Positions 9,736-21,773 of a DNA stretch of 64,000 nt are shown one piece after another. This DNA is from Poteriospumella lacustris (taxonomy: Eukaryota; Sar; Chrysophyceae; Chromulinales; Dinobryaceae): assembly GCA_008000375.1 (NCBI GenBank), contig SMOI01000147.1, positions 17,509-81,508 on the forward strand. The letters are read 5' to 3'. Below the pieces are notes generated by a model, which was given only the letters and a program-made list of their open reading frames with translations, was not told the DNA's origin and did not search any database. The stretch's first letter is position 1, and each line of letters opens with the position of its first letter. Position numbers and translations under genes: made by a program.

Positions 9736-12431
9736 GGTACTTTCGTTCACTCACCGCCACGGTCACACCAACACCAAGCTCAGCAATAAAACGCGGCAGA
9801 CACCGAGTGCCGAGTCCATAAGATATGAACAGGCACCGACCGAGAGCAGAGAGCGATTTGCTGCGAAACGCGACGAAACAATCAAATATCCCCAGACGCA
9901 CAAACAAACACAGATCACCTCAGCAGAGGAAGCTACCGACGGATGCATAGGCTTCTGTCAGGCCCGGCTCACAAACGTTCTGTACATATTGGTAAGCGCT
10001 AATCCCAAATATCTAATGTTAGAATATGAATGGATATGGCCACGGCAAGGCGGCCACCTCCCCAGCTCCGCCGCAACCTCGTCACCCATTGCAGCGCCTG
10101 AAGAGGAGGTGACCGCGCAGGCGGCTGAAAATGAAAGGTGAAAAGTGCCCTGAAAACTTGAAAAGAAGGACGAGGACGACTGGTCGCCCGCCGTCCACTG
10201 CGACAGAAAGAAATAGGACCGCGATGGTCGCGCGGAATTCGCTTCGTTGGAACCATGCCAATCGCCCTGCTATTCCATTGAACGGTGCTGGGGCTGTACA
10301 ACCTCAACTTGACCTCCCAGCCAACCGGCGACACCGCCCGACCTCTCCTACTGGAGATGTTGGCCCTGTTTCTTTCTCCGGCGCCTTCTTCTTTGCTGAC
10401 ATTCTACTTTACAAGCGTGTGTGAACAGAGCGACTATCGTCGTCCTGGACAAAGCACAGCTGCCGTCACAGGAGAAGCGCCGCGGTCTTCTGACCTTCGC
10501 CCGCTTCTGGACACTTTTGGAAGTAAACCTCGCACTACCTTTCTTTTGACCATCAGCAGTAGGTGTTGTTCAGTACCTTCGTTACCTTTATCGCTAAATA
10601 CGAATGAAACCCTGTCGTGCGTATCAGTTACAAGCCGCGTGGCAGTGGCCAGTCATCGGTGTGGCGATGTTTCTCAACCCCCTCCCCCCATGTCGTATTC
10701 TTGATAGCTATGGCGACATAGCGCTTCTTTTCCTTCTTTCTTTCTCCGTCTTCTTGATTCTCGTGATGATTCCCGCGATCTGTGAGTGACTGATGAAATC
10801 GTTGGGTGACACCAGCGGTCTCCCCCTCCCTAACCCCTCTCTATGGTCCCTTTCTCCCTCTTATGTTTGACGTGCACGCAGCTCGACAGTGGTATTGGCG
10901 GAGGAGGTCTTTCCTACTGGATTGGCCGGGTGTGTAACCGGTACAGGCATCACTACTGTGGTGTCACCCCACCCGGTGCTGCGCCCCTGCTGCCGCTGTA
11001 TCCATCGTCGCTGTCGAGACTGCGTTGCACCTATCTGCCTACTTTGCTGTCCCTCTGTTGCCGCAAAGTCTCCGTCGTGTTTGTGTCCACCGTCGTCTCC
11101 AGTTGTCATTGCTCAACAATTCGCGTGCGGCCGAGCGGTCTGCTCCGGCAGCGCCTCTCGTCTGTCGCTCTATTCTCATTGGTTTGCCGGGTACTCTCGT
11201 TGGTTTCTGTCCCGTTCTCACCCCCAAACGGGCGAGAACAGGATCGGTCGGTGTCACCTGCTGCGTTAGCCGCAGCGCGGACACCTATGCCCCTGGCCAG
11301 TCATCGTTCCGGCTGACTCGGCCTGACACTTCTTCGCTTCTCATTGCTCCATCTTTTACAGTTCGGACACCCCCATCGCGTGCGCCCTCTTGACCGTTGG
11401 CGCCGCCTCAGTAGTTTGCCATCGCTGAGCGCTTCGCTGGCGACCGACCGTTCATGTTGCGTGAAGGGACCGCGGTCGTTTTGTTTGTTTGCTCCTCGCG
11501 CGATCGTCGTTGTTGATTGGTTTCGGTGCTGTGATTGCTGTGGAGGTTTGTATGTTGCGCGGTGTCTCTTTCTGTCTATGTTGTTGCTGCGACGCGGAGT
11601 CTCCGCATGGCGGCCCCTGTGGCCCATGTCGGTCGCGTTTGCGTCGCCCTATGTGTTGTTTGTCAATCGATTGCCCCTCCAACAGCTGGAGCCGTCGCCC
11701 CTAGAGCTGCGTCCTCGGCCGCCTGTCACTTTCTACGGGCCTGTCTATTGACCGCGCGCCGCCAGGGCAGCCGTTTCCCCATCAGTCGAGTATGTTTCGA
11801 GTACGCGTCGTTGCGTACCGCCCAAGAGTAGTCTAGTCTATATGTTACCCCGGCGGGCGGTTGCCGCCACTACTGTGGCGGGCGCCCGCCACGCGTCTGG
11901 CGGGTGCGAGTCGGGCCGCCCGTCGCTGTTACCTCTTTCTTTCGCGTTTCTTACATCGCGTACCTGGTTTGTGCGCACTGCAGTGCAGTGCAGCGCCATA
12001 GCCCCGTGTGTGGATTGCAGCAATCCATACGCGCACACCCCGCAGTGTCCTGTAATCGACCGTAACTGTTGTCGTGGACACCTCTCTTCCCCGCGTAGGT
12101 CTCTGCAGCGTGCCCGTGACAAACAGGCATTCCTAGGTGACCCCAGGTCGTCTGGTGACAGTAGGTGCTCGGTATATGGTATAGTGGTGTGTTGGGTGCG
12201 TGGGGCCCAAGATAGATACTGTGCACCGTCTGCTGTCGCTGGCGGCGTGAGTGACGGGTCACGGCAATGTCCAGTACAGTGTCGCTGCTGGTGATGCTAC
12301 ACATGAGAGGAACTGGTCAACGGAGATGTACGAGCCGCAGCCATGCTGGGAGCTGGGAGGCGGCTGGGAGAGAGCCTCAGGCGCAGAGAGACGAGAGGCC
12401 TTGGCGCTTGGACAGGGCCACAAACCAAACA
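9736..12431. other. 2.7-kb region between divergent genes, no supported gene
   Basis: The first few hundred bases are the 5' flank of the glycosyltransferase-like gene. 10.8-11.8 kb is T/C/G-rich on the plus strand with frames rich in Cys, Arg and Ser in all phases. No domain, splice pair or RNA gene was recognised. An in-frame upstream ATG at 12267 could extend the next gene by 55 residues, but that stretch looks non-coding. Confidence 0.35.
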
Positions 12432-13910
12432 ATGACGGATACTGTGATCACCTCTATTGCGGAGCTGACCGACTTCGTGCGATCGACGCATGTGGAGTGC
12501 ACCGACGATGGGACCGTCCACGTGGTGTCGGTCGTCGACGGCTCGTTGATTTCCCGTGGCCACCCCGCGCTCCGTTCGCCTTTGGCCGTATCCACAGTCG
12601 TCGCCCACTTCAATCATACCTACGAAACAGAGCTGTCTGGTAGTGTGGAGGCAGAGAGCGACCGATGGCTGCAGCTTTTTCGCATCGCCGTCCTGTCGGT
12701 GAGCCAATGCGTACGCGATGGCCGGCAGGGATCCGTCGGCCAAGAGCCCATTGAGCTTCTCCGCGCCAGTGGGACCTCTGATAGTACTCAAAAGACTGGA
12801 CTAGAGCTCTGGGTCGAGCACAGCTGCCTCATCGCTGCAGTGCAGCGCGTGTTCCGCGAGCCGTCGCCTGCCATCGCCGATGTGAAGAAGATCGCGCTGG
12901 ACGTCGGCTACCTGCTGCTCACACAGCGGCTGGACTTCAACCACTCTTCACTGGGGCTGGTGGCCCCCCTCCGACGGTGTGACGTGGCGGTGGCGAGTCT
13001 CTTCGCGCAGCTGCTGGAGTCGTTCATGGTCACGGCGCCCGCGCACTTCCCGTTCATGCCCGCGAGACACTTCGCGCCTGTCCACTGGCCCATCGCCGTC
13101 TCTGAGTCCTGCTCGGGCAAGGTACACAGTCTCTTCCGCTTTCCCGACCAGTCGATTCCGCGCGAAGCGCAGCGCTACTGCAACTACACGACGGTGCCGC
13201 GGCGCCAGCCGTGGCCTGGCCGGCTGTCGGCCTTGCAGCTGATCGAGGTCGCCATCAACGTTCTGGACACGCAGACCTCATCCCCGTACGTACATCCATT
13301 CAACTTCGCGCGAAAGCAAAAGCCGTCGCTGTGGAAGGAGTCGCCCACCGCGTCGCTCGAAGAGTGCGACGCTCTCGTGGCGCTGCTGAGAGGCGTCGTC
13401 CGCCGCCTGCGCGACGTCGACCCCAAGCTTCTCTACCGCACGGCGCTACATGCGGTCGATGGGGCACCTACTTGCCAGCTGTGTAGCTGCGGTGTTGGGA
13501 ATATCTTCGAGCGCCTCAATCCGCTGCGATCAGCCGTCGCCGGGGCAGCCTTGAGAGAGCGAGCGCTCTGCCGGCTGTGTCTGCGCAGCGTCTGCACCGC
13601 CTGCATAGCGCCAGCGACGACCTACGTCGGCGATCAGGTGTGCCTTCGCTGTGACGGCGGGCTGGAGGCGCTGTCCCTGCGGGACTTGACGAAGACCCGT
13701 CGGCGGCTGCGCTTCCTCGCGCCCCGCCTCACACAGGCGGCGCTGGCGCAGCACCAGAAGCGGCTCGTCGGCGACGAGGTCCTCGGTGGCGCTTTTGATG
13801 AGGCAAACGAGGGCGAAGAGGACGGGGCAGACTCCCCGTGCTGCAGCGAGACGATGAGCGAGAGCTTGAAGGACTGGCGCGACCACTGCTCTGTGCACAG
13901 CGGCGGATAG
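12432..13910 (+). CDS. FYVE-like zinc-finger protein
   Basis: 492 aa from the ATG at 12432 (context AAACAATGA); an in-frame ATG at 12267 would give 547 aa. The first ~340 residues are a helical region of unknown identity. Residues ~345-408 hold four CxxC pairs in FYVE order: CQLC, then CRLC and CTAC eight residues apart, then CLRC. The R.CRxC...CxxC spacing of the middle pairs is FYVE-like, but the phosphoinositide-binding (R/K)(R/K)HHCR patch is absent (RALCRLC). Zinc binding is likely, PI3P binding doubtful. The C-terminus is acidic (EANEGEEDGAD). A membrane-trafficking role is only an inference from the finger type. Confidence 0.7.
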   Translation: MTDTVITSIAELTDFVRSTHVECTDDGTVHVVSVVDGSLISRGHPALRSPLAVSTVVAHFNHTYETELSGSVEAESDRWLQLFRIAVLSVSQCVRDGRQGSVGQEPIELLRASGTSDSTQKTGLELWVEHSCLIAAVQRVFREPSPAIADVKKIALDVGYLLLTQRLDFNHSSLGLVAPLRRCDVAVASLFAQLLESFMVTAPAHFPFMPARHFAPVHWPIAVSESCSGKVHSLFRFPDQSIPREAQRYCNYTTVPRRQPWPGRLSALQLIEVAINVLDTQTSSPYVHPFNFARKQKPSLWKESPTASLEECDALVALLRGVVRRLRDVDPKLLYRTALHAVDGAPTCQLCSCGVGNIFERLNPLRSAVAGAALRERALCRLCLRSVCTACIAPATTYVGDQVCLRCDGGLEALSLRDLTKTRRRLRFLAPRLTQAALAQHQKRLVGDEVLGGAFDEANEGEEDGADSPCCSETMSESLKDWRDHCSVHSGG

Positions 13911-15613
13911 GCGACAGCCACCAGTCACAGCCACAGCCACAGTCACAGTCACAGTCCCACGTATCCCTTTACCTTTAACGAGCTTTAGTACGCCCCTTCC
14001 CTCTCCCCCGCACGTGTTCTCACTGTCACAGGGCTCAACACAGGACTACATAGGCTCAACAGATCGGTAACGCGTTTAGTGTGCACTGTCAGCGACGGTG
14101 TCTCCCCAGTGTGTCGGTCGGTGATGGCCGTTTCGGTTTCGGTACCGCGCCACCAAAGTTTCGTCGATTTGACTCCCAAATTTGACGTCATCAGTGGGCA
14201 GTCTCATCAAATGACCGTCGTAGTTAGCCTCGAAAGGCCACCAAATTTGGCCGCGGACGAAGTTTTGGTCGCCGACGAAAAATGGGTCGGCCGGGCCGCC
14301 AGTTTTTGGTTCGCTCGGCCACCAGCTTCGCCGCGAACCAGTCTTCGCGAGATTCGTTGTCAGCTGATCACAATCGTATGGCCTGTGAACAGGTCCGCCA
14401 ACGGCCTCAGTGCGGAGAAACCTCTGTGTTGGTCACAGGTCCCAGCGATTTGTCTTTCACGCGCTGCCAATGTCTCCAGTTGGAGCGCCTCGAACGGAAG
14501 TGTCGATAGACGCTCCCGTGCTTCATGGTTTGGCGACCTGTCGCTTCTTCGTGCTTCTATCAAGCGAAATTTCGCTCAAGAATCTTGATCGAGTAGAGGT
14601 CACATTGGTTTTAGAAGCGACGCTATCCGTCGCCTTGTCGTCCTTGACTTAGACGCCCATATACGAGGCATTCACTTGGGCCTGCGGCTCCTCCTACACA
14701 AGCACTGGATATCCCGTGCCTTTGGTTTGACGTGCGCCGAATTGCTCTCGGCTTCACGCCCTTTGTCTTTAGCAGACACCTCTCCCCGACCGACTTGGTC
14801 GCTCATCGACCCGCCTACTGGGCGACACGTTGCTCCATCAGCCTGTCGAGACCATTCCTTTCTTCCGCTAAGAAGCCTTGTCGACCGTGTTGATCCCCTG
14901 GCTAGCAGGGCCGCGAGTGCCTTCGGTACTTTTCTCTTGACGATATTGTCACACTGCGCAGCGTCCATCGGGCGACTACCGCCGACTAGCGATGGCCTGC
15001 ACTTGGTTTGGCGCCTACGCCGTTTCTGATGCCATTATTCGCATTGCTGTGTACATTGATCGGCCTCTATCGCCGATCCTCTCTAACTTCGCGTTAACTA
15101 CGAATCGACCTCACCTCCAGAGCCTGTGCCGCCGTCGATCTGTCCTCAGTGTTTGCACCACCATTAAGGACAGACGTCCGACTGACCGAGTCCACACTTC
15201 AACCTCCTCGGTCAAACTCGCCCATGATCATCGCCAAGCGAAGGCCGCCCGTGTAATAAGTAGCATTTGTTCGCGGGGACACAGCCGTAGGGAACAGCAA
15301 AAGGCACTGACCCAAACCAAACCTCCACAGGACCCGCCGCGACATGTGACAAGTGACATCACGCGACAAACAACAGGTGACAAACAACAGGTGACAAAGG
15401 ACATGCGACAAAGGACACGTCTGCCGCAGTGGCCCGCGGCGGTGAAGATTTCCCGCAGCGACGGTGGCGACGGCTCGCTCGGTCGCAGGAAAGAAGATCA
15501 GTCATATTTCGCGGCGTTGAACAAATTATTCAAGGCGTTGCTTCTGTTTGTTTAGCCAGTCTAACGAGCATTCACACGAGACTGTGCACAAGAGTGTTTG
15601 CACCACCATCAAG
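13911..15613. other. intergenic region and promoter of the first RRM gene
   Basis: Starts with a (CACAGC/CACAGT) repeat after the zinc-finger gene. Frames at 14.1-15.5 kb give no recognisable protein. Two items stand out: a cluster of GTGACAAAC-type motifs at 15341-15420, and a 20-bp sequence GTGTTTGCACCACCATTAAG at 15149 repeated with one change directly before the RRM gene start (15593-15612). Confidence 0.4.
15341..15420. repeat. GTGACAAAC-type repeat cluster upstream of RRM gene 1
   Basis: Repeated ACAGGTGACAAACA units plus related GACAAGTGACA and GCGACAAAGGACA. It lies ~195 bp before the ATG at 15614. Similar clusters sit upstream of genes at 19721, 27728 and 62542, so it may be a promoter-associated element. 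Confidence 0.6.
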
Positions 15614-18045
15614 ATGAATCCGGAAGTTCGGCCAGGCCAACTGCTGACACGCGAGCGATCTTCGGACAGTCCTCCGCCGACGTTGCCTCGCAGACGCAAT
15701 TTGGACCAGCGTCGATTGTTCGTGGGTAATTTGTCGTACTTCACAACGAAAGAGGACGTCCAAGAGCTCTTCGGCCCCTTCGGCACCATCTACGGCATTC
15801 AGATCTGCAAGTCCAGAAACAACGACCCTCTGTACTACGGATTCGTTCACTTCACCACCATTCCGGCCGCCAATGCGGCCATCGAGGCCCTGCACGGCAA
15901 GCTCTTCATGGGCAGACGCATCAAGTAAGCCACCCGCCGTCGCTGCCACTGCTCAGCGACGGCGCCTCACCCGACCGCTGCACCTTCAGAGTTCACCACG
16001 ACGATGTCGACGACACGTCCATGACGTACGGCACTCGCCACATGGACAAGAAGACGCACCCTAAGGGCGACGAGAGCAACGCCGCGGTACCGGCCGCCTC
16101 GTCGCAGGACCCGCACGAGGACGCCGCCGCCGTCGCTGCGCCCGCCGCGGCTCCGCAGCCGGCCACGTCAGAGCCGCCCAAGGAGAAGCGCGGTATTCAG
16201 GTGCTGATCAGCTTCTCCTCGGAGCAGGCGGAGACGCTGATCCGCGAGGACGTGCTGCATCGCCTGTTCGCGCGCTTCGGCGCGGTGCTCGACTGCGTCG
16301 TGAAGGGCCACTCGTCCTCGCCCAACTACCACCCGTACCACCACAGCGGCGGCCACCACGGCGACGCGGGTCCGCGCGATGTGGCGTCGGCGGCGCAGAG
16401 CGGCTACGGCTTCGTCATCTTTGAGCACGAGGAGGACGCGCAGCGCTGCCTCGAGCACTTCCAGTCGCCCGCCGCAGCGGAAGCCGCCGCCGCCGCCGCC
16501 AACGGCGACGCGACGCAGACCACCGACGCCCCGACCGTGACGCCGACGGTGCGGCTCACCGACGAGCTCACCGGCCTCAGCGTGTCCTGCGAACTGCGCA
16601 TCGCCAAGCCGCGCGCGCCGGTCCACGGCCACGCGGCGCATCGCCACGGCCGTCGCGGGCCCAGCGGTTTCGGCAGCGGCAACGTCAGTCGGTCGACGTC
16701 GACGTCGCCGCGGGCGCAGCGACCCACCTCGGGCAACCTCACCGGCCACCTGCACGGCCTCGTGCCCGACGCGGCGGGCGGTTCGGGCGGCGCGCACCTC
16801 TACGCGTCGAACGCCGCCGTGTACAACACGCCGCCGCACGGGGGCAGCGCCGTGCCGCTGTACGGCCAGCCGCAGCAGCTGCTGATGATGCAGGGCTTCA
16901 TGCAGTACACGGGCTCCGAGTTCTACTCGCCGTCGCCGAGCGTCTCGCGCACGCAGTCGGTGCAGTCGAACTACTCGTCGCGGTCGACCTCGCCGCGCCT
17001 GTCGCTGTCCAACGGCCCCAACGGCAGCAGCGTCGGCACGCCGCAGCAGGCGGCCTACGGCGGCGCGGGCTCGCCCCGCACCGGCTCGCCGCGGCTGTCG
17101 GGCATGATGCACACGGGCAGCGTCGTCTACCACACGCCGCAGCACGCGCCGGGCCCCGCCTCGGGCGGCGGCAGCGGAGGCGTGTACATGATGACGCCGC
17201 CCTCCGGCTACGTCCAGTCGATCTCGTCGCTGAACTCGTCGCGGTCGACTTCGCCGCGGCTCGCGCCGTACAGCGGCGGCGGCGCGGCGGGCGGGGGGCC
17301 GGGCGGCGCCGTCTACGTCAGCCCCGCGCCCTACTACTCCGAGGGCGCCTACCTGCAGTCGCTGGCCATGGCGCCGCAGCCCGCGTACGGCGCCGCGCAG
17401 AACGCGCAGCCGTCGCAGCTGCAGTACTCGTCGCCGCGCGCATCGCCGCCGACGGTGCCGCACGGCGGCGGGTCGCACGCGGCGGGCCACAGCGGCGGGC
17501 TGCCGTCGATCCTCGCGGCGAACATTCCCGCGGAGCTGCAGGGCAGCGTGTCGCTCGCGCACCAGCACCACCACCAGCCGCAGCCGCAGGCGCAGCACTT
17601 CGACCAGTCGCACGGTCACGTCGGCTACGGCTACGCGCCGGCGGGTTACGCGTCGTACGACGGCGCGCCGCAGGGGCAGCCGTCGGCGCCGCAGGGCCAC
17701 TCCGTCTACGTCGACGGCGGCGGAGCGAGTGGCAGCGCGGCGGGCGGCGCGTACTACGTGCCGATGATGCCGCCGCTGCCGCCGCCGCTGCCGATGCCGA
17801 TGCCGATGTCGGTGCCGATGCACCTGCGGCCGCCGCACTCGATGAGCGCCGGTCCGCCGCCGATGCAGCCGCTGCCCGCGCCCTACGTCGGCGGCGGCGG
17901 CGGCAGCGGCGGCGGCGTTGGCTACGCACAGCAGTCGTCTGGCGGCTACTACGACGCGGCGCACCACCCGTCGCATCAGTCGCATCAGTCGCATCAGTCG
18001 CACCAGTCGTCGCCGCGCTACAACCCCGGCCACCCGGGCCAATAG
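15614..18045 (+). CDS. two-RRM RNA-binding protein, paralogue 1
   Basis: Two exons, 15614-15924 and 15990-18045, joined in phase 2 across a 65-bp GTAAGC..CAG intron; 788 aa. RRM1 spans residues ~33-108, with RNP2 LFVGNL (35-40) and RNP1-like YYGFVHF (74-80). RRM2 (~155-240) is atypical: an elongated insert before GYGFVIF and the motif DCVVK. The remaining ~550 residues are low-complexity Gly/Pro/Ser/Tyr/His with repeated SRSTSPRL motifs (possible SR-type phosphosites) and a HQS repeat near the end. An RNA-metabolism role is likely; the RNA target is unknown. It is the first of three same-strand paralogues sharing the intron position right after RRM1. Confidence 0.88.
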
Positions 18046-18616
18046 CCGCCCCTCTGCGCTCTGCTCTCCGCGCTCACCCACCGCCCGATAGCCCTTTCGC
18101 CCGCCCGGCCGCTCCCGTTTGTACATTCGCCCCCTGTGCCCGCCCTGTGCCGTGTGTCGGTCCCCTCGCGTTTCTCCTCGCCCTGCTCTGCTGCCCCCGC
18201 CCCCGCCCCGCCTCAGTTGATTTGATTTGCCGCCCGCCCGCGGCCCCTGCGCCTCGCCCGCGATGGACGTTGAATTGGTTTGCCGATTAGTTGCTCTGTT
18301 TGGTTTGCCGTCCGCCGGATCTGTTATGCTTCCGCCGACGCGCGCGCGTTTCCTTTCCCTGACTCTCCCCGCGGCCGCCGCGGCCTCTGTCTTGTCTTGT
18401 CTTTCCCTCCTCCGCGTCGCGGTGTCGCGCACGCTGCGCAGCCGATGTGTAAGCGACATAAATCCCACCTTAGACACCCGCGCCTCTCGTCCTTCGCTCC
18501 CCGGGCCCCTTCGCTGTTGCTGGCAGTCCGCTGCTCGCAGCCGGCGTCGCTGTCGCCGTCTGTGGCAGGCGCCTCGCTCGGGACGCACCGACGACGCAGG
18601 CCGCTGTCGCGCCGTG
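18046..18616. other. 3' flank, C/T-rich
   Basis: Pyrimidine-rich plus strand after the RRM gene, probably its 3' UTR and, beyond, the 3' flank of the convergent minus-strand gene ending at 18617. No coding evidence. Confidence 0.4.
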
Positions 18617-19080
18617 CTATTTATGTCGCTTACACGTCGACAGCTTAACGATACACCGCCTGAACGACGACTCTGGCGCCGCCGCCGGCGGGGGCATCGT
18701 CGTCATCGTCGTGTGGACGGGCGACTGGTCACCGTCGCGCAACGGCGGCGCATCGCCGTCCGGCGCATCGCTGGCCTCGTCCATCGTCGCTGCCGCCGCT
18801 GCCGCCTCCGCCTCCGCCGCACCGGGCCCCGTCGGCGGCAGCGGCGTGTTCAGTGTCGCGGAGGTGTACGACCAGATGAGCGCCTTGAACTCTTTGCTGT
18901 GCAGCGCCTCCAGCTCCTCCGCCGGCACCACCACCGTCAGCACCAGCCTGCATACAGACACAACCCGCAGCAGCATCGTTCAGTACACCGCACACCGTCG
19001 CACACACGTCGCACACACGTCGCACACAGGTGACACGTACCGTCCGAAGAACAAGAACAACGCGCGGCCCAGCGCCTGGC
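18617..19080 (-). CDS. C-terminal part of an unidentified membrane protein (partial)
   Basis: Two exons can be joined on the minus strand: 19041-19080 (40 bp) and 18617-18947, through a GTACGT..TGCAG intron. They give QALGRALFLFFGRLVLTVVV, a strongly hydrophobic segment, followed by PAEELEALHSKEFKALIWSY and then a Pro/Ala/Asp-rich tail of ~75 residues. A TAG acceptor lies directly before the 40-bp exon, but no upstream exon or start was found, possibly because the trinucleotide array at 19200-19420 lies in an intron. Family unknown. The opposite strand also has a frame here, but it is less protein-like. Confidence 0.35.
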
Positions 19081-19199
19081 CTAATGAGACTGTTCAAGAA
19101 CAATGGGCAGTGAGAGTGTGAGGCCGGTCGGGACGCCACCTGCCCCGCGACCGTGACACAGCCGCGACAAGAGACACACGACAAGTGACAAACATGTCG

Positions 19200-19420
<221 letters not shown>

Positions 19421-19720
19421 ACCAAATCCGCCGCGACGCGCCGCTGCGACGGCGACGGTCGCTGACGCTTCAGCTGCCGATACGACGGCTCCGCCGGCTC
19501 GTCATCCACCTGAGACCGACGCTCACGACCACAGTTCTGTTCAGTGTTGGCTGCGCCTGCGCTGTGTGTGGTTTCCCTCTCCGCGCCCCGCTCGGACGTT
19601 GGCTGTGCCCTTCGCCCTCGACTCGACAGGCAGCGGCGACTGCCCTCTCTCTGACTCGACAGCACTCACCATTGCGTGGGATTGCCCTCTTGACCTATCT
19701 GTGCTCCGTTCGCGTCCAAC

Positions 19721-21443
19721 ATGGCAGACGACAACAGCGGCCTCTTGGGCGACGAGGACGACGAGCAGCTCAACGCCTCCAACGGCAAAGCGAAGATCAC
19801 CCGCAAGCGGTACACTCGCGAGATGATCGTGACGCTGCTGGAGATCGTCGACGAGGTGCTGCCCTACGGCAACCGCGACTGGGAGACCGTCGCCGCCAAG
19901 TACAACCACATTTTCAACGTACGCCACCTCGCTGCCGCTGCCACCGCCGCCACCGCCGCCCCGCGCTGACCGCCGCCTCTCTCTCTCTCTGTGTCTTTCT
20001 CTCTGTCTCTTCTCTCTCTGTTGCCTCGCACAGGACGACCGCGACTACGTGTCGGTGCGCAAGAAGTTCTTCGACCTCGTCCCGCGCGGCTCGATCCCGC
20101 CGCAGCTGCAGACCGCCGAGAACCTGCGCGCCGACCTCGTCCACAAGCGCATCACGCTGCGCCAGCACGGCGGCGGCGTGCCCCCGCCCACGCCGCCCGA
20201 CGTCCTCGTCGCGCTCTACACGAACAGCAACCTGCCGCTGCCCGCGTCGCTGCGCGCGCACGTGACCGCGACGCCCAGCGCCGGCGGAGGCAGCGCCGGC
20301 CACTCGACGAGCGCCCCGTCGCCCGAGTCCGGCACGTTGCTCGGCAAGCGCAAGACGACGACGCTGGCGGCTGACGGCGGCGACGGCGGCAGCGTCGGCG
20401 GGTCGATCGTGGCGCCCTTCGCGTCGGCCGCCTCCTCCGGCAACCTCAGCCACCTCGCGAACGGCGGCGGCGGCGGCGGCGCGGCCGGCGGCGCCTACGC
20501 CGCGGCGGCCCCCAGCCACCTGACGCCATACGCGGCCTTCGTCGCGACGACGACCACGACGGCCGCGGCGACGGGCGACAAGGCGAAGCACGAGGACTAC
20601 GCGCAGTACCTGGCCAACCCGGCGGCGTACCGGCCCTCGCCGCAGGGCGCCGGCCTCACCGCCATCCTCTTCAAGATCCTGCACGAGCCGCTGCAGCCCG
20701 CGCCCACGACGCTGCCGCCGCCGCCGCACCAGCAGAAGATGGACAGTCTGCAGGCGCAGGCCGCGCCGCGATCGCTGGCCGCGCTGGCGCAGCGGCGCGC
20801 GCAACAGGGCGGCGCGGTGCTGTCGGAGCTGGGGCAGCTCGAGGACGCGCTGCTCGACGTCTTCAACGCGCACGACAAACTGGCCGCCTATTTCGCGGCG
20901 AGAGGCGTCGCGGCGTGCAGCGCTGGCGACGCGGAGGCTGCGGATGAGACGAAGGCGCCCGGCGACGCGGCCGAGCCCGTCGACGGCGCCGAGCTGCGCG
21001 ACATCGACGCCGTCTACCAACAGTCGCTCGGCGTCGCGCGCGCCGTGTCGCAGTGGCTCGAGACGCACCGCCCGCAGTTCAAGCGGCTGAAGCTCACGCC
21101 GCACAGTCTGCAGCAGATGTACGAGCGCCGCGCCTGCGGCAGCGCGCTCGGCGGCGCTGCGTCGGCGTTCTCCGCGTCGCAGGCGTCCGCCGGCGGCGTC
21201 GCCGCGTCGCAGGCAGCCGCCGACGCCGCGGCCTGCGCCTCACAAGACGAGCCGCCAGCGACGGCGACGGCGACGGCGAAGCCCTCGTCGGAGGAGGACG
21301 AGGACGGCGACGGGCTCGACGAGGCGGAGGACGACGAGGACGCGGACGAGGACGGCGCCGCCGACGACTTCGAGGACCTCTACGCCTCCGCCGGCCACAC
21401 GCCGCGCACCGCCGGCGCCGCCACGGCGATGGACGCCGAGTGA
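19721..21443 (+). CDS. Myb/SANT-like DNA-binding protein (DUF6818-like)
   Basis: Exons 19721-19918 and 20034-21443, phase 0, with a 115-bp intron (GTACGC, CT-rich tract, ACAG); 535 aa. Residues ~29-95 form a SANT-like trihelical domain with spaced Trp/Phe: RYTREMIVTLLEIVDEVLP, NRDWETVAAKYN, then SVRKKFFDLV. The second exon adds VRKKFF..PRGSIPP, as in the Myb/SANT-like family common in oomycetes and other protists (assignment to DUF6818 from memory). The rest is Ala/Gly/Pro-rich with a very acidic C-terminus (~485-520, many Asp/Glu). Likely a nuclear DNA-binding protein or regulator. Confidence 0.75.
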
Positions 21444-21773
21444 CGCGGGCGACACGTGTAAACCTGTTTGAACGACCTGCAGCCTGCGAGAGGGAGAGCG
21501 AGAGAGAAAGGAGGGGTGGGAGGGTTAGAGAGGGAGAACAGACACAGACACCGACGCAGACGCAGAGAGACGAGTGGCGTGCGATACTCAAAATACAAAT
21601 TACAGGGGACGGAGGGGTGGGGCAGTGGCACCGCTGTGGCTATAACGACGCGCAATACGACGGCGACGCCATGATAGGTCCACGTGCCACTGCCCAGAGC
21701 TGTGGGGCTGACAACTGAAGCGAACTAGGCATTCTACTGAGGGTAACGTAAGGAAACGAACACGTCGGGGCGT
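21444..21773. other. convergent 3' flanks
   Basis: Region between the 3' ends of the Myb-like gene and the cysteine protease gene. It contains GA-rich repeats (GAGAGGGAGAGCGAGAGAG near 21487). No coding evidence. Confidence 0.5.

Noticed and set aside
7415-9907. 830-codon minus-strand frame and 702-codon plus-strand frame over the glycosyltransferase-like gene
   Set aside because: Arg/Ala/Pro- and Arg/Val-rich shadows of the real frame. No motifs or starts in good context.
16168-18588. 806-codon minus-strand frame opposite RRM gene 1
   Set aside because: Arg/Val-rich shadow. The plus-strand frame has two RRMs and a matching splice junction.
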